Below, in pieces: positions 1 to 12,200 of a DNA stretch of 64,000 nucleotides (its first letter is position 1; every line of letters starts with the position of its first letter). Source of the DNA: Clavulina sp. PMI_390 (lineage: Eukaryota > Basidiomycota > Agaricomycetes > Cantharellales > Hydnaceae); the NCBI GenBank assembly GCA_015039315.1, contig WIDE01000028.1, forward strand, positions 140,676 through 204,675, in the 5' to 3' direction. A model generated the notes under the pieces. The model did not search any database, was not told the origin of the DNA, and saw only the letters and a program-made list of their open reading frames with translations. The translations under genes and the position numbers were made by a program.

Positions 1-1606
1 TTGGTTATCACCAAAAGCATCCCAAGATCGACTATCAAACCCACTTCCTACTCCCTATAGCACGTCGCAAGTTCGCTTTTCCTATATCCCTCAGCATCTA
101 CAAGCGTGGCCTGAATCAGCATTGTCGTTGTCCCTTGTCTCAGGACAACGAACCTAACACTGTATAACATGCGGGATTTCATGACATACTGTCCTCCGAT
201 CCGTTTCGTTGTGCTGAGCCTTGCGCTTCCACCATGACTTCCTTTTCAATTGATAATCACTGAATCAAACACCCAACTCGCTGAAGAGGGTATCGTCAGG
301 CCCTTGAATCTCGCCATAAAGTCAACTCGAAGCCCCATATCCTCTAGAATCGAAAATAGTAAGTGTGTCCAATTGCCCCCAATCGCTCAACACCCGAGGG
401 AATATCCACCCAACCTGGGCAGCTTAACACTGGTCTCGATGTAAAACGCCACCATCTATCACAGCAGTCACCTCTTTCGGGCTCAATAATTCTCAAACTC
501 ATATCCGTATTACCCTACAACAAATACCAGCCGATCGATCAAAAGTGAATGTTCGGCACGACAGCCGGTCGCGTGGGTCGCTGGGTTCGCTCTCCTCATA
601 AGGCAACCGGCCGCCTGGGTCTGGAAAGCTTCTTCTTTCTCTGAAAATCTCTGTTAAACTGTCCTCAGTAATTATTCAGCTTGTCAGCGGCAACGGCGGC
701 CGTCGGAGTTCCCGCATCGCCCCTGTCAAGACCACTTATGCGTTCTTTCTGATCGAGTTGCCATCCGGCTGGATGACTGCTATTACTGTCAGGATCCGAA
801 ATAGCCAACAATTGTTATGGGCCCCCAGCTGGCTGGCTTCTATCCGGAGTTCCATAGGACAGCGCATCTGACGTCAATAATTCCTATCAAGTCCACCTTT
901 TTGGAACATCACGGCAATGTTGCGCTCGCATTGTTGCCGCTCAAGGTCCACGGGTAGCTCACCGCAGCCAGCCGCCTCGGCTGACACTTGCCAGTCTAAG
1001 GCCCTGCGAATCCCGTATGGATCGCCCAAACTTCTCCAGACGATTTGGCCATGATACAAGAGAAGACACGCGAATCAAACTGTTGTTTGACAGCCACATT
1101 ATGATCTCCTCTAACCTCACGTTACTCGGCTTCTTCTGTATTGGACCTCCTTAGTTAGCTACGCCTACCCCGCTAATCTCGTTGTTGAGGCATTCAAGCT
1201 GACAATCCCAGGCAACCACCATGATTATATGTTCTGCTGCTCCTCACCATCCTCCTGGATTTCCTCAGAACCAATCTCATTTCCGCCTGGGTACACGCGT
1301 CTTTACATGAAGATCTTTTTATAAAATACCGTCGATGATCGGCATACCTACACAGCCTAGAGCAATGATCTAATTTCTGATCACATAAACAAGTAAATAA
1401 GTGACTGCATGAAACCAGCGGGGGCCCGTCCCGCGGCGTCGTCGCGCCCCGAATTTCCTGCCGGGTCCATTTGAATGTCGACATGGGCAAGAAAGGGTGA
1501 CCTTCTGCCCATGAATCTATGATGTAGTTGCCGAAGATGCCTGCCGCCGGAAGAGGCACCCGGGGTCAATGTCGCACACAATGGACTGCCTCCGAGCGCA
1601 TGTCCC
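1..1606. other. region without a supported gene
   Basis: I see no recognisable protein, RNA gene or mobile element here. Short open frames exist on both strands but none gives a known domain. A minus-strand stretch near 870-1060 reads as a plausible coding exon with mixed composition, and a GC-rich patch lies at about 1420-1600. Both could be parts of the unidentified minus-strand gene just upstream, or remnants of one. Confidence 0.4.
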
Positions 1607-1922
1607 CTAGCATCCAGACTCAACAGATGCACAAATTTGACAGCCAATCAAGTGAATGCTAGAACGAAGTGCAAAAACTCGATTGTCAGCAGGTGACCGC
1701 ACTCACTTGGTCATCCATCCGACATCTGTCACCTGGATTTCGATGGCTGAGAGGGGCGGCTGAGGCGGATCTCCGACGCAAATCTTAAGCTTACTGCATC
1801 TGTATCTGTATACATCATGCGTCGCTTCTTCCCGTGCCGCCATAACTGGGGAAACGGTCGCGGTCTCAGGTATGAGTCGCATCAGACTTACATGTGACAC
1901 TCTTCACAATATCATAGCACAT
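1607..1922 (-). CDS. unidentified intron-rich gene or gene remnant (partial)
   Basis: I do not recognise this protein. Reading the minus strand, four short exon-like blocks (1892-1922, 1795-1845, 1707-1746 and 1607-1658) are separated by three intervals of 46, 48 and 48 nt. Each begins GTAAG or GTGAG and ends CAG or TAG, which is the usual intron form in this window. Joining the blocks keeps one reading frame. It passes through the residues YRYRCTIEIQVTDVGWMT and stops at 1607. The 5' end is unresolved: coding-looking sequence continues up to about 2260, but I could not chain it with consistent phase. It could be a real small gene, the 3' end of a longer one, or a decaying copy. Confidence 0.35.
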
Positions 1923-2862
1923 CTGAGGTCGCTGCTTGACCCCTTAACCCTACCATTCATGGCACAGTTTGCATGGCCTACCGCCAAGAGTCCGAGTAAG
2001 CTTCGTGGTTCACAGGTAAAGTTAAGGCACAACAACCAATTGATCGGAAAGACACCCGGAACGGTCAATATCTTCAGTCCTACTGGCTCCTTAGGGTCCA
2101 AGGTTTTGGATAGTGATTACTAATTACTGTGTTCAAATACACTCGAGGCCGAGAGGGGCTGGGGAGATCAGTTCACGAATCACAGACTTCCTCTGAAGGG
2201 GAGCCTCAATATCCTGGCGATATTGAGTCACTTCTCGGTTCTCGATACTAACTGTGGGATCGGAGACCGGTCCACCGACAGCCTGACCCCTCATGCTCGA
2301 GCCTTCCAATTACATACTCATTAAGTCTATTCAATGTTACTCACTTGAGCCCTGTCACTTGACAAGTCCTTGCACTGCTAACAATTTACGAGCACCATAT
2401 GCTACCCTCATCTGATCAAGCAATACTTCCCACAGTCGAGTCATGCTCATCGTCGGGAGCTGTTGTCATGCTGCACAGAAGTCGAAGCCTGGGCGGGTTC
2501 TTCCATTGGAAGTCATGGTACACGCGGGAGGCTCTGCAGTACCGTGAGTGGGGGATCCTCAGTCACCATGACCACCTGATATCGATATCGGCCGATGTGT
2601 CGACTCGGGGAAGATATCCAGAAGCCTGAGTCTCGATATCGATCCGGCACCGTGTCCACAATACGTACAACGAATTTCTGGGGTTTGAATGTGGAAATAA
2701 CTCCCGTAGAGGGGATGACCTTGATTGGCAGATACAGTAGACGGGGAACGAAAGGCCGGACAAACTCTAGTTTACATTCTTTGCGGTCGGTAAGGCAGCC
2801 GTGGCGAGCGCCCAGGCCACCGATTGTGAAGCGGCGAGCTCTCGAAACATTCCAAGTCGCGT
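1923..2862. other. unassigned stretch upstream of the unidentified gene
   Basis: No known gene is visible. On the minus strand the interval around 2140-2260 reads openly through YRQDIEAPLQRKSVIREL, which looks coding but matches nothing I recognise. A perfect 9-bp inverted repeat with a 5-bp loop lies at 2205-2227. The stretch ends at the stop codon of the SDR gene. Confidence 0.3.
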
Positions 2863-5800
2863 TCACCGGCCCATCCAGCCACCATCTACAACCATATTCT
2901 CGCCTGTGACATATGAGCTTGCGGCACTCGCGAGAAATACAACAGGCCCCACGAAATCTTCTGGTTTGCCCCAGCGTCCTGCAGGAATGCGTTCCGAAAT
3001 CTGACGGAGACGGGTTGGATCGGCGATGATACGCTCATTCCTAAGGGAGAAGACCGCGCGCAGAGAGAACGAAAAAAGGCCCGACATGAGTGTTAAAGTT
3101 GAGGCGTCAACGGTTCATGAGAAAAAGAGAAAAAAAAACAATTATAATTCAGCGCGGAGAACGTGAAGCGCTCATCGTCGATGATGATCGTTTTGGCGAC
3201 GAGCCTTGAGCTCTAGACGTAAGATACTCAAGAGCAAGAAACCGGCACGGGGGCGGGGAACCCATCACCGAACAGACGGATGAGTCAGGGGAGGGGATGA
3301 AGATCCCGACGAGCGGCGGGTGGCGGCGCATATCGGAATCGAAAGACAACGACAACGGGGGACGCCCTCACTCCACAGCCCCGGGCGAAAGAGCCGCCCA
3401 CATGCATGGAAAGCGCGCGCACTGTAGCAAGCCGCGAGCTCGGACGATCAATTGCGAAATACCCGCAGCAGTCAGTCGCTCATTCGGCAGACCTCGGCTT
3501 GCTTGGGGGAGATCTTTGCAAGTGGACAGGGGAGCGCAGCAACCTCTGGTCGGTGGAGATGGAGGTTGCTGAAGAGGGAAGGAACGAGCCCAATCGATGG
3601 GTGATGATGTGCCGGAAATAGACAAAGGGGCGCGACAAACAGGACACAGAAAGACAAAATTGAAGAGGATCGACGGCAGCTTTGACAATTGCCGCAGCCT
3701 TTTTCCAGAACAGCGAAACAAGATTACCACAAACGAGAAGGCAGCAATAGCAGACTTACATGTCTGTCTCAATATATCCAGGGCAAACACAGTTCACCTG
3801 CACATTGCTCGAAGCCCATTCATTACTGAGCGCCTTGGTGAGTTGAGCCACTCCGCCTTTCGAAGCCGCGTACGCGGGGACGGTGATCCCACCCTGAAAC
3901 GTAAGGAGAGAGCCAAAGTTGATGATCTTTCCGCGTTTGAGGGGAACCATATGCCGGCCCGCGGCGCGGGCGAGCACCCAAGAAGCGGAGAGGTTTGTCG
4001 TGATTACCTGGACCAGTGCGGTGATGCATGATGAAATGAGCGATCGTTTCCAAGTTGGTGCGTGGAAAAGGATGCAAGTATAGAGCAGATAAAGATGTTA
4101 GTCATTTGAGCAATCCTGAGTTCAAAACGTAACGGAGGCGAAGGCAAATAGGCGATCGAAACGAGGGACAAAAAATAGTCGTAGCCAGGTGCGGAACCGT
4201 TCAGGAGACAACAGAAATAGAGCGATATGCCTGTTTATTTGCCGCTCCCTCCCACATGTGCAGCACAGGCGAATCATTCCGTCTTGAGAATAGAATGGGT
4301 GAATGGGAAGGACCCTCGATCAACTGTATAGAGTCAATGGCCAGGGTGTGGGAGGTGGGCAAAGTTGTAGATACGGGAAAGAAATGGAAGGAACTGATAT
4401 AGATGCCGAGGGAAGCAATGCCGACAGCTTGGAGATCTCGATCGCTCCGATTCCGAAGGTCAAAGGCGCGGGAATAGGAGCAGGTCGAAAGGGGGGGTAA
4501 CATGAAACAACGCTTTACTCAATGAGTGGGCAGTGAGCGTCCAGTGGGCAGGCGTGCCCAGCTTGTGCAGTCGTATCGGCCGCGCAGACACATGGGGAGG
4601 AAAAATAAGCCAAGCCAGCGACAAGCGGCCATGATAATCATGATCGACGTGCGGCCTATGGCCGCTCACGATAGTCAGGCGATCATAACGAGAGAGGGCG
4701 ATCCTTGGCATTACCGAGTGCAAGCCAGTCCAGCCCCTCCTTCTAGGAGGAGAAGCAGAAGACGTCACAGCGATAGTTCCCTAAGGGAGATGAGGTACTG
4801 AGGCTGAGACAGGAGACGGCACATCGGCCACTTGTTTGCATGATTTGAAAAAGAAAAAAAGAGAGGAAGAAAATCAATGGAAAGAACGATGAGAACACGA
4901 AATGCCTCCGTGACAAGGGAGCGCAAATATTGGGTGGGTGGGGATGGAGAAAGCGCTCCGAAGTCATATCCTCATCAGGATACCTTTTAGTGCCGTGGGC
5001 AATCAGAAAGCTGGAAAGCGGTCATGCGGAACACATTTACGAGACGAATTGGGAAACGAAAGATTGAGGGAGGATAACCAATACGAATTCGGACGTGGAA
5101 CAAATTGAAGGAGATAATAGGGATTGGCTTTCTGAGGAAGGATCAGCCACTAGACGCGCGCGTCATCGTCATCGCAATGGAAGCCGAACTCGAATCGTAA
5201 TGAACCGCCAAGAAGCACAAGCCTCAGTGTGGCAATGAAGAGGGGAGAGGGTACTGAATGCATGATTCATTGCGAACAGGGTCTGGTTCAGGGGGCCCGG
5301 ATATGGAGGAAATTCACGAGGCGGCGGCCTGCATGACCGACGGCGGGGCCAATTTTCGAAAAAGGAGCTGGAAAGATCGACGAAGAACAGAATTGGCTCA
5401 TGAAATGACAAGATAAAATGAGATGGATGAAGGCGCTCAGCATGGTCCTAACAACAGCCAGCCCAGGGCATGAAAGCGCCGTGTGAAGGAAAAGGAAAGA
5501 AGGAGCCGGAGAAGAGGGATGATGATGATTGAGGGCGAGGTGGGAAACGACTGACCGCATCCCAGTCTTCGTCTGTGAAATTGACGGCAGGAGCCCGTCG
5601 CTGAATTCCGGCACAGTTGACGAGAATATGAATGTCGTTGCTCATGAGAGCGAGGGCTCGATCAAAAAGGGAGCGGACGTCGTCGAGATTACTCATGTCG
5701 CATTCAATGGTGGCGTGCGCCACGTTGTGGGACGGTGCAGGGAGGGCTTTGAGAGCATCGATTGTGGCGTTGTTTGAGGAGCCAGGACGAATGGCAAGAC

Positions 5801-5990
5801 AGACTGCGGCGCCGGCTTCGGCAAGGCCGATCGCGACGGCTTGGCCAATTCCTGGGGGTCGGAAAGAACGTCGAGCATTAGGGCTGGGCTGTGTTTCAGC
5901 ACAGCGGCAAGGTAGGATGTATGACTGACCTCGAGAAGCACCGGTAATGAGCACATTCTTTCCAGAGAGGTCGAAGAGTTTACTAGCCAT
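2863..5990 (-). CDS. short-chain dehydrogenase/reductase, 2-deoxy-D-gluconate 3-dehydrogenase-like
   Basis: Four exons (5930-5990, 5556-5851, 3760-4007 and 2863-3040) join in frame to give 260 residues, the normal length of a classical SDR. Seen in sequence: the nucleotide-binding TGASRGIGQA near the N-terminus, LVNCAGIQ, the catalytic Ser in INFGSL, the YAASKGG motif (Tyr and Lys of the active site), and a C-terminal VVDGGW. The family oxidises sugar acids or polyols with NAD(P). The overall pattern resembles KduD-type 2-deoxy-D-gluconate 3-dehydrogenases, but the substrate is inference. Introns 2 and 3 are 1548 and 719 nt, far above the local norm, and pyrimidine-rich on the sense strand. 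It is divergent from the ADH gene 571 bp away. Confidence 0.88.
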
Positions 5991-6561
5991 CTTGCCACGG
6001 GAGAAATGGTCGTTCGACGACGAGGCAGACGATGAGGGGGGACGTAGGATCGATGGGTACGAGGAATTTCGTTTCAGACGACGGGGGGTCGATCCCAGAT
6101 CTTAATGTATGGTAAATCAGGTGATTGCCTTTCCGGGACTGGCGGGCCGGCTCGGACTGGTCTTTTGGCGCTTGGCCCCAGGGACTCTTGCATGAATACC
6201 GACTGCCAACGCGCTCTCTAGAACGACCCGCCCCCTCCCACGTCGTTTGCGGCGGTAACGCCACATGAGGGACACGATTTTTGGGCGCTGTGGCTCCAGA
6301 AATGGACTGTGTGCCACCCGGCACAACGTTCCGGGTTTACGCCTGTGACGGGCTTGCCAAAGGTCACTCTGCTTGTCACCACCCGATTTCTTTTCTTTCG
6401 TCCTCCTTCGCCTCCTGGTATACCCCACTTGCCTCCCCGCTCGCCTATAAAATCCCTCCCCTTTCTCCTCCTTCCTCACCCCACTCGCACCCACCCCCTC
6501 CCTCACCCCCCCTCTGTCCCCCAACCTTAGCCCACCCCCTCACCCACCCTTGCATATCCCC
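5991..6561. promoter_or_regulatory. shared upstream region of the SDR and ADH genes
   Basis: 571 bp separate the start codons of two divergent dehydrogenase genes. The right half (about 6470-6555) is a pyrimidine-rich tract on the plus strand just before the ADH start, as is common upstream of highly expressed fungal genes. A TATA-like CTATAAAA occurs at about 6443-6450. Co-regulation is inference. Confidence 0.45.
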
Positions 6562-9209
6562 ATGTCTGCAACCACCAACGACTCTCAAATCGCCGTTGTT
6601 TTGCACGGTCCTAAAGACCTCAAGATTGAACAACGTCCTCGTCTAGCTCCGGGCTCTGGCCAATGTCAGGTCGAGATTCAGGCCACTGGTCTCTGCGGAA
6701 GCGATCGTATGCTCATTCTCTTTCTCTGTATTCCCCTCACCTTATTGCCTCTCCATTAACGCGTGCTCTTCATTCCCCTTTTTTCCTCCCATTCGTTCTT
6801 CCGCATGCACAGTCCACTATTATAAGCACGGTCGCAACGGTGACTTTGCTCTCCGTGACCCCCTCGTCCTGGGCCACGAAGCCTCGGGCATTATCACTGC
6901 TATCGGCCCCGATGTCGACCCCTCCCTCAACCTCAAGGTCGGTGACCGCGTTGCCATCGAATGCGGCATTGCCTGTGGTCGCAACCATTCCACCCACGCC
7001 CCTCACCGCTCGTCGCTTCTTCCCGCCACTGCACCCGTCCCCAACTCTTCCTCGGCTAGCTCTGATATCGATGACGAAGCCACAGCCGTCTCCGTCGCCT
7101 CCGACGAGCATGAGCAAGACCATGAACCAGACAATGAACAAGATGGCAAATCCCTCCCTGCTCACTCCGATGAGGACGAGGACGAGGACGACGGCTGCGA
7201 GTACTGCGAGAGTGGGCGCTACAACCTCTGCGGTCAGATGCGTTTCTGTTCCAGCGCCAAGACTTGGCCCCATCTTGATGGCAGTCTTCAAACTACCATG
7301 AACCACCCAGCTCATCTCCTTCACCTGTACGTCCCGATTTTCTTGATCTCATTCATTTTTGCCTTTTCTATTGTCCCGTTTCGCCACTCCTCCAACCCCT
7401 CGACCCTCTTTCATACATAACACAATATGAGTTTTCCCTCTTTCCATCACTCTTTCGGGCGACGCGCCGCCACTGAGAGCGAGGGTGGCCTTCTCGCCGC
7501 TATCGATCGCCTTTTGGCGAGTCTGCTCTACTGTGACGCTTGCGCGCCTCCTCCTTCATCCCCGATTGGCAACCCAGCTCCGGGATTCTCAGTCGTCAAT
7601 CAATCTGCATACATTTATGCGGTTGTATTCTTTGGTCGCTCGGCCCCTCGTGCCTGCTGCTGTCAAGCTGTGCTGCTGGGCAGGAGCTTTTCTTCGTCGT
7701 TTCCCGTTCTCATTGGTTCCTAAGTACTCTATAGCAGAAGTAGCGCGCTAACCTTCGTTGATTTCTCTTTCCCCATGCACTTGCTTCGGTTTTGTCCATG
7801 GTCTCGATACTCCCGTGCCATCGTCATGTGCGTTCATTGACTTGTTCGTCAATGCACCCGTGGTGTGGCCCAACCATAATATCCCTCGCTACCACACCCA
7901 CGCTCTGCATTTACACACACTCTCCTCGACACGGTTGCTCTTCCCCGCTTCATTTCCTGCATCTTCGTCCCTCGGCTGCATCCCCTCACCTCGCCGGCAC
8001 ATCTCTACATCCAATATCGTTCACCAACGCCGCACCCATCTGCTTCCAATATTCCTGCCCATCGATCGTCCCCAATGTCCTAAATTGTCACGGTTGCTTT
8101 GCATTCTGGTTGCATCGCTATTGCATCGCTATTCTTGCGTTGCATCAATGACGCACGATGGGACTTGCTACTGTGTTGCATCATGTGTCGACCGATTGTG
8201 ATTTTCGACGATACCCTCGGCGTCGGAAACAGGCTGCCCGATACCTGCACATATGAACAGGCTGCTCTCGCTGAGCCCCTCTCCGTCGTTCTTCATGCCG
8301 CTCGTCGTGTCGGCCTCATCTCCGCTGTCCCCACAATCCCTGCACTTACCAAGGCTGCTTCCGCTTCTACTTCTCCTTCTGCTGTGTCTTCTTCTGGTAC
8401 CGCGCGCAAGCTGCGCGTTTTGGTCATCGGCGCCGGCGCTATCGGCTTCCTTGCCGCGGCGCTCGCCCGGACCCTCTCGGACCGGGGTGAGTCCATTGCG
8501 GACGTCGCAACGATCGCCGCCATGGATATCGATGCCACCAAGCTCGGCGCCCTCAAGAATGCGGGCTTCGCGGACGTGACGTTCACCGTCCCATTGGGCC
8601 CACGCCCGCAGACCAAAGAGGAGGGTCTCAAGAATAGCCACGATCTGGCAGACCTTGCGCTTGAGGAACTCGCCAAGGCTGCAGGTGATAAGAGCAAGAA
8701 TGGCGCGAGGAGAGGCTACGATCTTGTCTTTGAGTGCACGGGCGTGGAGAGCTGTATCCAGACCGCTATCTACGTGAGTTCCCGATAAATCCCTTCTTTC
8801 TTCTTTTCGTTCCTATCTTCTCTCGCTTCTGTTGCTTCCCATCTATGGTTCGTTTGACCTGTCATTCTGATCATTCTGGGGGGTTTTTTTTTGGTACCTT
8901 TTCCTCTTCCAGATGGCACGGACTGGCGGCAAGGTAGCCCTCGTCGGAATGGGTACTCCTAACCCCATGATCCCTCTCGGCGCCGCGGCTCTTCGCGAAA
9001 TCGACCTTATCGGCGTCTTCCGATACGAGCATACCTATCCTGAGGCCCTCCGCCTGCTTGCCAGCAAAACCATGGCGAACCTTGAGAGTGTAATGGTTAC
9101 TCAGCGCTTCCCCCTCGAGCAGACCTCTGATGCCTTCAAGGTCATCGAGTCAGGCAAGGGTGAGGGGGGAGCAATGGTGCTCAAGGTCATGGTAGGCCCC
9201 AAGTACTAG
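6562..9209 (+). CDS. zinc-dependent alcohol dehydrogenase, sorbitol/xylitol/arabinitol dehydrogenase type
   Basis: Exons 6562-6706, 6813-7326, 8233-8773 and 8913-9209 join in frame to give 498 residues. Seen: [17 protein letters not shown] (catalytic zinc Cys region), LGHEASG, the structural-zinc segment ending [12 protein letters not shown], the polyol dehydrogenase marker AEPLSV, and the Rossmann motif VIGAGAIG. The family oxidises sugar alcohols with NAD+ at a catalytic zinc. Usual length is 350-380 residues. The excess is mainly about 72 residues of Ser- and Asp/Glu-rich sequence between the first and second structural-zinc cysteines, plus a Ser/Thr-rich loop before the Rossmann domain. 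Intron 2 is 906 nt. The flanking protein sequence joins seamlessly across it, so it is a real intron and not missing exons. Confidence 0.9.
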
Positions 9210-12200
9210 CCGCTGTCAGGTTCCTCTCGCTTCATCCCCAAATCTCCCCTCCCCCTGTCCCTGTCCTTTCTCCCCTTCATATCTTGTATCCTCACGTGTT
9301 TCACGCCCAGTCTGTTTCATCTTGCCATATCTCGTCTCCCCCGCTCCCAGCGACAACAAGTGTGTTGCATTCGGACAGAATCAATGACTCTCGCCTGCTC
9401 GTACGGTATTACACTACGCGACTTGCCCTCCAATAATCGCTGCTTTTTCTTTCTATTCTGACCTCCTTCGTCTTCTTTCGGTATGCGTCAGTATGGCCAG
9501 TTTGCCATCGCAATGTGGCCTTACTCCTCTTTTCCGCCCCGTGGTCACTCGCATTCTATGACTATTTGTAGCTATAGTCGTCCACGCGGCTGTCAACTTG
9601 AATTCCTTGCCTCGTGACTTCCCCTCAATCTGTACTTTTTTTGTTCGATACATACAAACGGATGCTAATTACAGGCTGAAGCTATCTTTTTAATCTTGAT
9701 ATCTCCGACCTGATGATCTATGGGCATGGATTCTAGCTTTTTCGAGATCTCATCCGCACTGATTAACTTGAAGGCCCGAGCCGAGTGTCCGCTTCCACAA
9801 TGCCGGGAATGTCGTCTTCGTGGTACCTCAGATTGCACCAAGATTGTGCACGACAAGTGTCAGTGTATGCAGCCACGAATTAATATTGAAGTGTCCCAAG
9901 AGCGGGCTCGAGAGCGCTCATCCATGTCCCGGGGTTTGAGGTTTGGTAATATGCGAATTCAGTAGCTGGCACCACTCGAACAGCGGCTTGACAGCTTTCG
10001 TTTGCTGCAGCGGGTTTTTACGATGCCGTCGCGAACGTGCTCAATGGGTCGGCCGCCACGGCGGTATCTAGATTCGATGCGATTGAGTAACGGAACACAG
10101 AAAAGGCATATAGATTGACACGCCTTTATAGAATGTGGATCCTTGATAATGGAGGAGTTACGATAGGATTCTTGATCTATTTTATATTATGATCGGGCGC
10201 CATGGATGGGGATGGGGATGATCGCTCAAAAGTTTGATGCAGATCTGCAGGCTGGCAGGTATACACAATGAAATGGGACCTGACCGCGAAATTCAATATG
10301 CTATTACAAAAGCAACTCGTCAAGTTGGTCGCCTATCGAGCGATCGTCCATCATAGATATTCTGAAAGATTTCCGAGAATCGACAAGAGGCAAAGCATTC
10401 AACGTTGCCATGAGGGGATGTCAGAAGAAGCTATGGCAAGTGAGCGCTCAGTCAGTGGGTGGTCAGTTGACAGTGCTTGCTGCAGACTAGGGTAGTACTA
10501 GTGGAATGAACGTGGGGGTAATCTACTGCGAGCATTCTATTGCTAGGAGCAGCATTCTGAGGAAATTGACCTTTCCACGGAATTAGTGCTCGTGTGACCA
10601 GGAAATGCTCCTTTTATCCAACACTTAGCACTTGCAAAGGTGTGAAAAATAGTTGCGATATGTTATTATTCTTGACATCAGCCTACATCATCGGAGCTGA
10701 TAGTCTCGGCTGGAGCCTGCCATAGAATATATCGCCACATTGACCGTGCCAAACGTAAAACCCTAACAGAGTTCTCTATCGGGAGAATGACAGGCGTTGT
10801 ATCGCCTTCAGCCACCCAATCGTGTGGATTCGGGGACGGTCATGGGATGGGAACTTGATTCACAGTAAACGACCATATCGTTGGTAGGTTTCGGTGAGCT
10901 AGCCCCTAGTATCATAGTATTCGCCACGTCAACGGTGTCCCACGGGCAAGGTATTAGACGACCGGTTTCAATCATAATTCTCATCAGATGCAAGAATTGC
11001 GATCAAACTTGTTATTCCTAGACGATGTGGCTCGGAGATATCACAAGTATACTTCATACACCAAGAGCGCTGCGACATCAATGGAATGCACTACAGCAAA
11101 TTGACGGCCGAAATCATCAATCGGATCATTCTTCTTACTTTATCATGCGCGCTAATAGCTGTGGGTTGACCCAGAATTCTAAGTGCGGTGAGCGCCAAAA
11201 TGAAATGCCTCGCCAACGAGATTGACTTTGGGAAGTGTTGACTATCCGAGTGCTGAAGGGTACCGGCACGGCAGAACCATATTTAATCGGATATGGGAGT
11301 CAATCCACAGCAATATCACTTACGTCAAACGCTTGATCTGCGTTGAGAATCCCTCGTGGAGTTTACTCAGTCGGGAGGCTTCCCGTGTCGACAGAGAAAG
11401 CCACTTAAATTTACAATAAGACACGTGGTGAAGCTATTCACACCACACGCAGCAGTCAGAAAGAGTCGCAGAGTTTCCAATAGTTTACCAGATCCACAAG
11501 AATAGACTAGGCCGAATAAATTGGTGAGAAAATGTTATGATGGAACTCGAGAACCCTCCGCATACCATGTTACCAAGTGTGAGGGCTTTGTGATCTCCCG
11601 CGAAGAGTCGCCCAAGCTAATGAGTGTGCAGATATGCATCCAACATGCCTCAATTTGTTTCTCAGGAAACCGTAAAGTCTGTCTGCTTGACTGCTGAAAA
11701 CCCTTGGCGGCAATCATTGCCTTATTCGTCTGATTCCAGACAGAAGGGGAAGACAGTGGCCTTGTCGGTGCCACTAGCGGCGATGATTATTTGAACAGCG
11801 TATAAGGCGCGCCGGTGCCGGATCGCGCGCGTCAGGGGACAAGAGGGTTTGGAGAAGGTGTCTTGATTTGCTGGAAGAACCTTCGGAATTGCCAGCAAGC
11901 CGGGCGACGGCGGTGCCGCCTCTCCTGGCAACTCCTCGCTTGAGGATAATAGCGCAGGGAGTCTGGACCCGGGGATGTAAGACTGAGTGGAGTCTCATCT
12001 CATAGGCGCCATGCATTGCATTCTAGATGCCGGGAGATAAATGCAGCCTTTCATTGGAGCAATACCGGACTGGAAGTCTACGGATGAAGCCAATGGTCAG
12101 TGCCGAACGACCCTGAAATGTACTAACGACGTCGATTTCTGTACGATGAGATCTCGACCTCGAGCCCCTGAGCTTCTGGCTACGGTTTTGGGGTCGATGG

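Noticed and set aside
3368..4077. Several ORFs inside the SDR region
   Set aside because: They lie in introns or on the strand opposite to verified SDR exons, and none has a domain.
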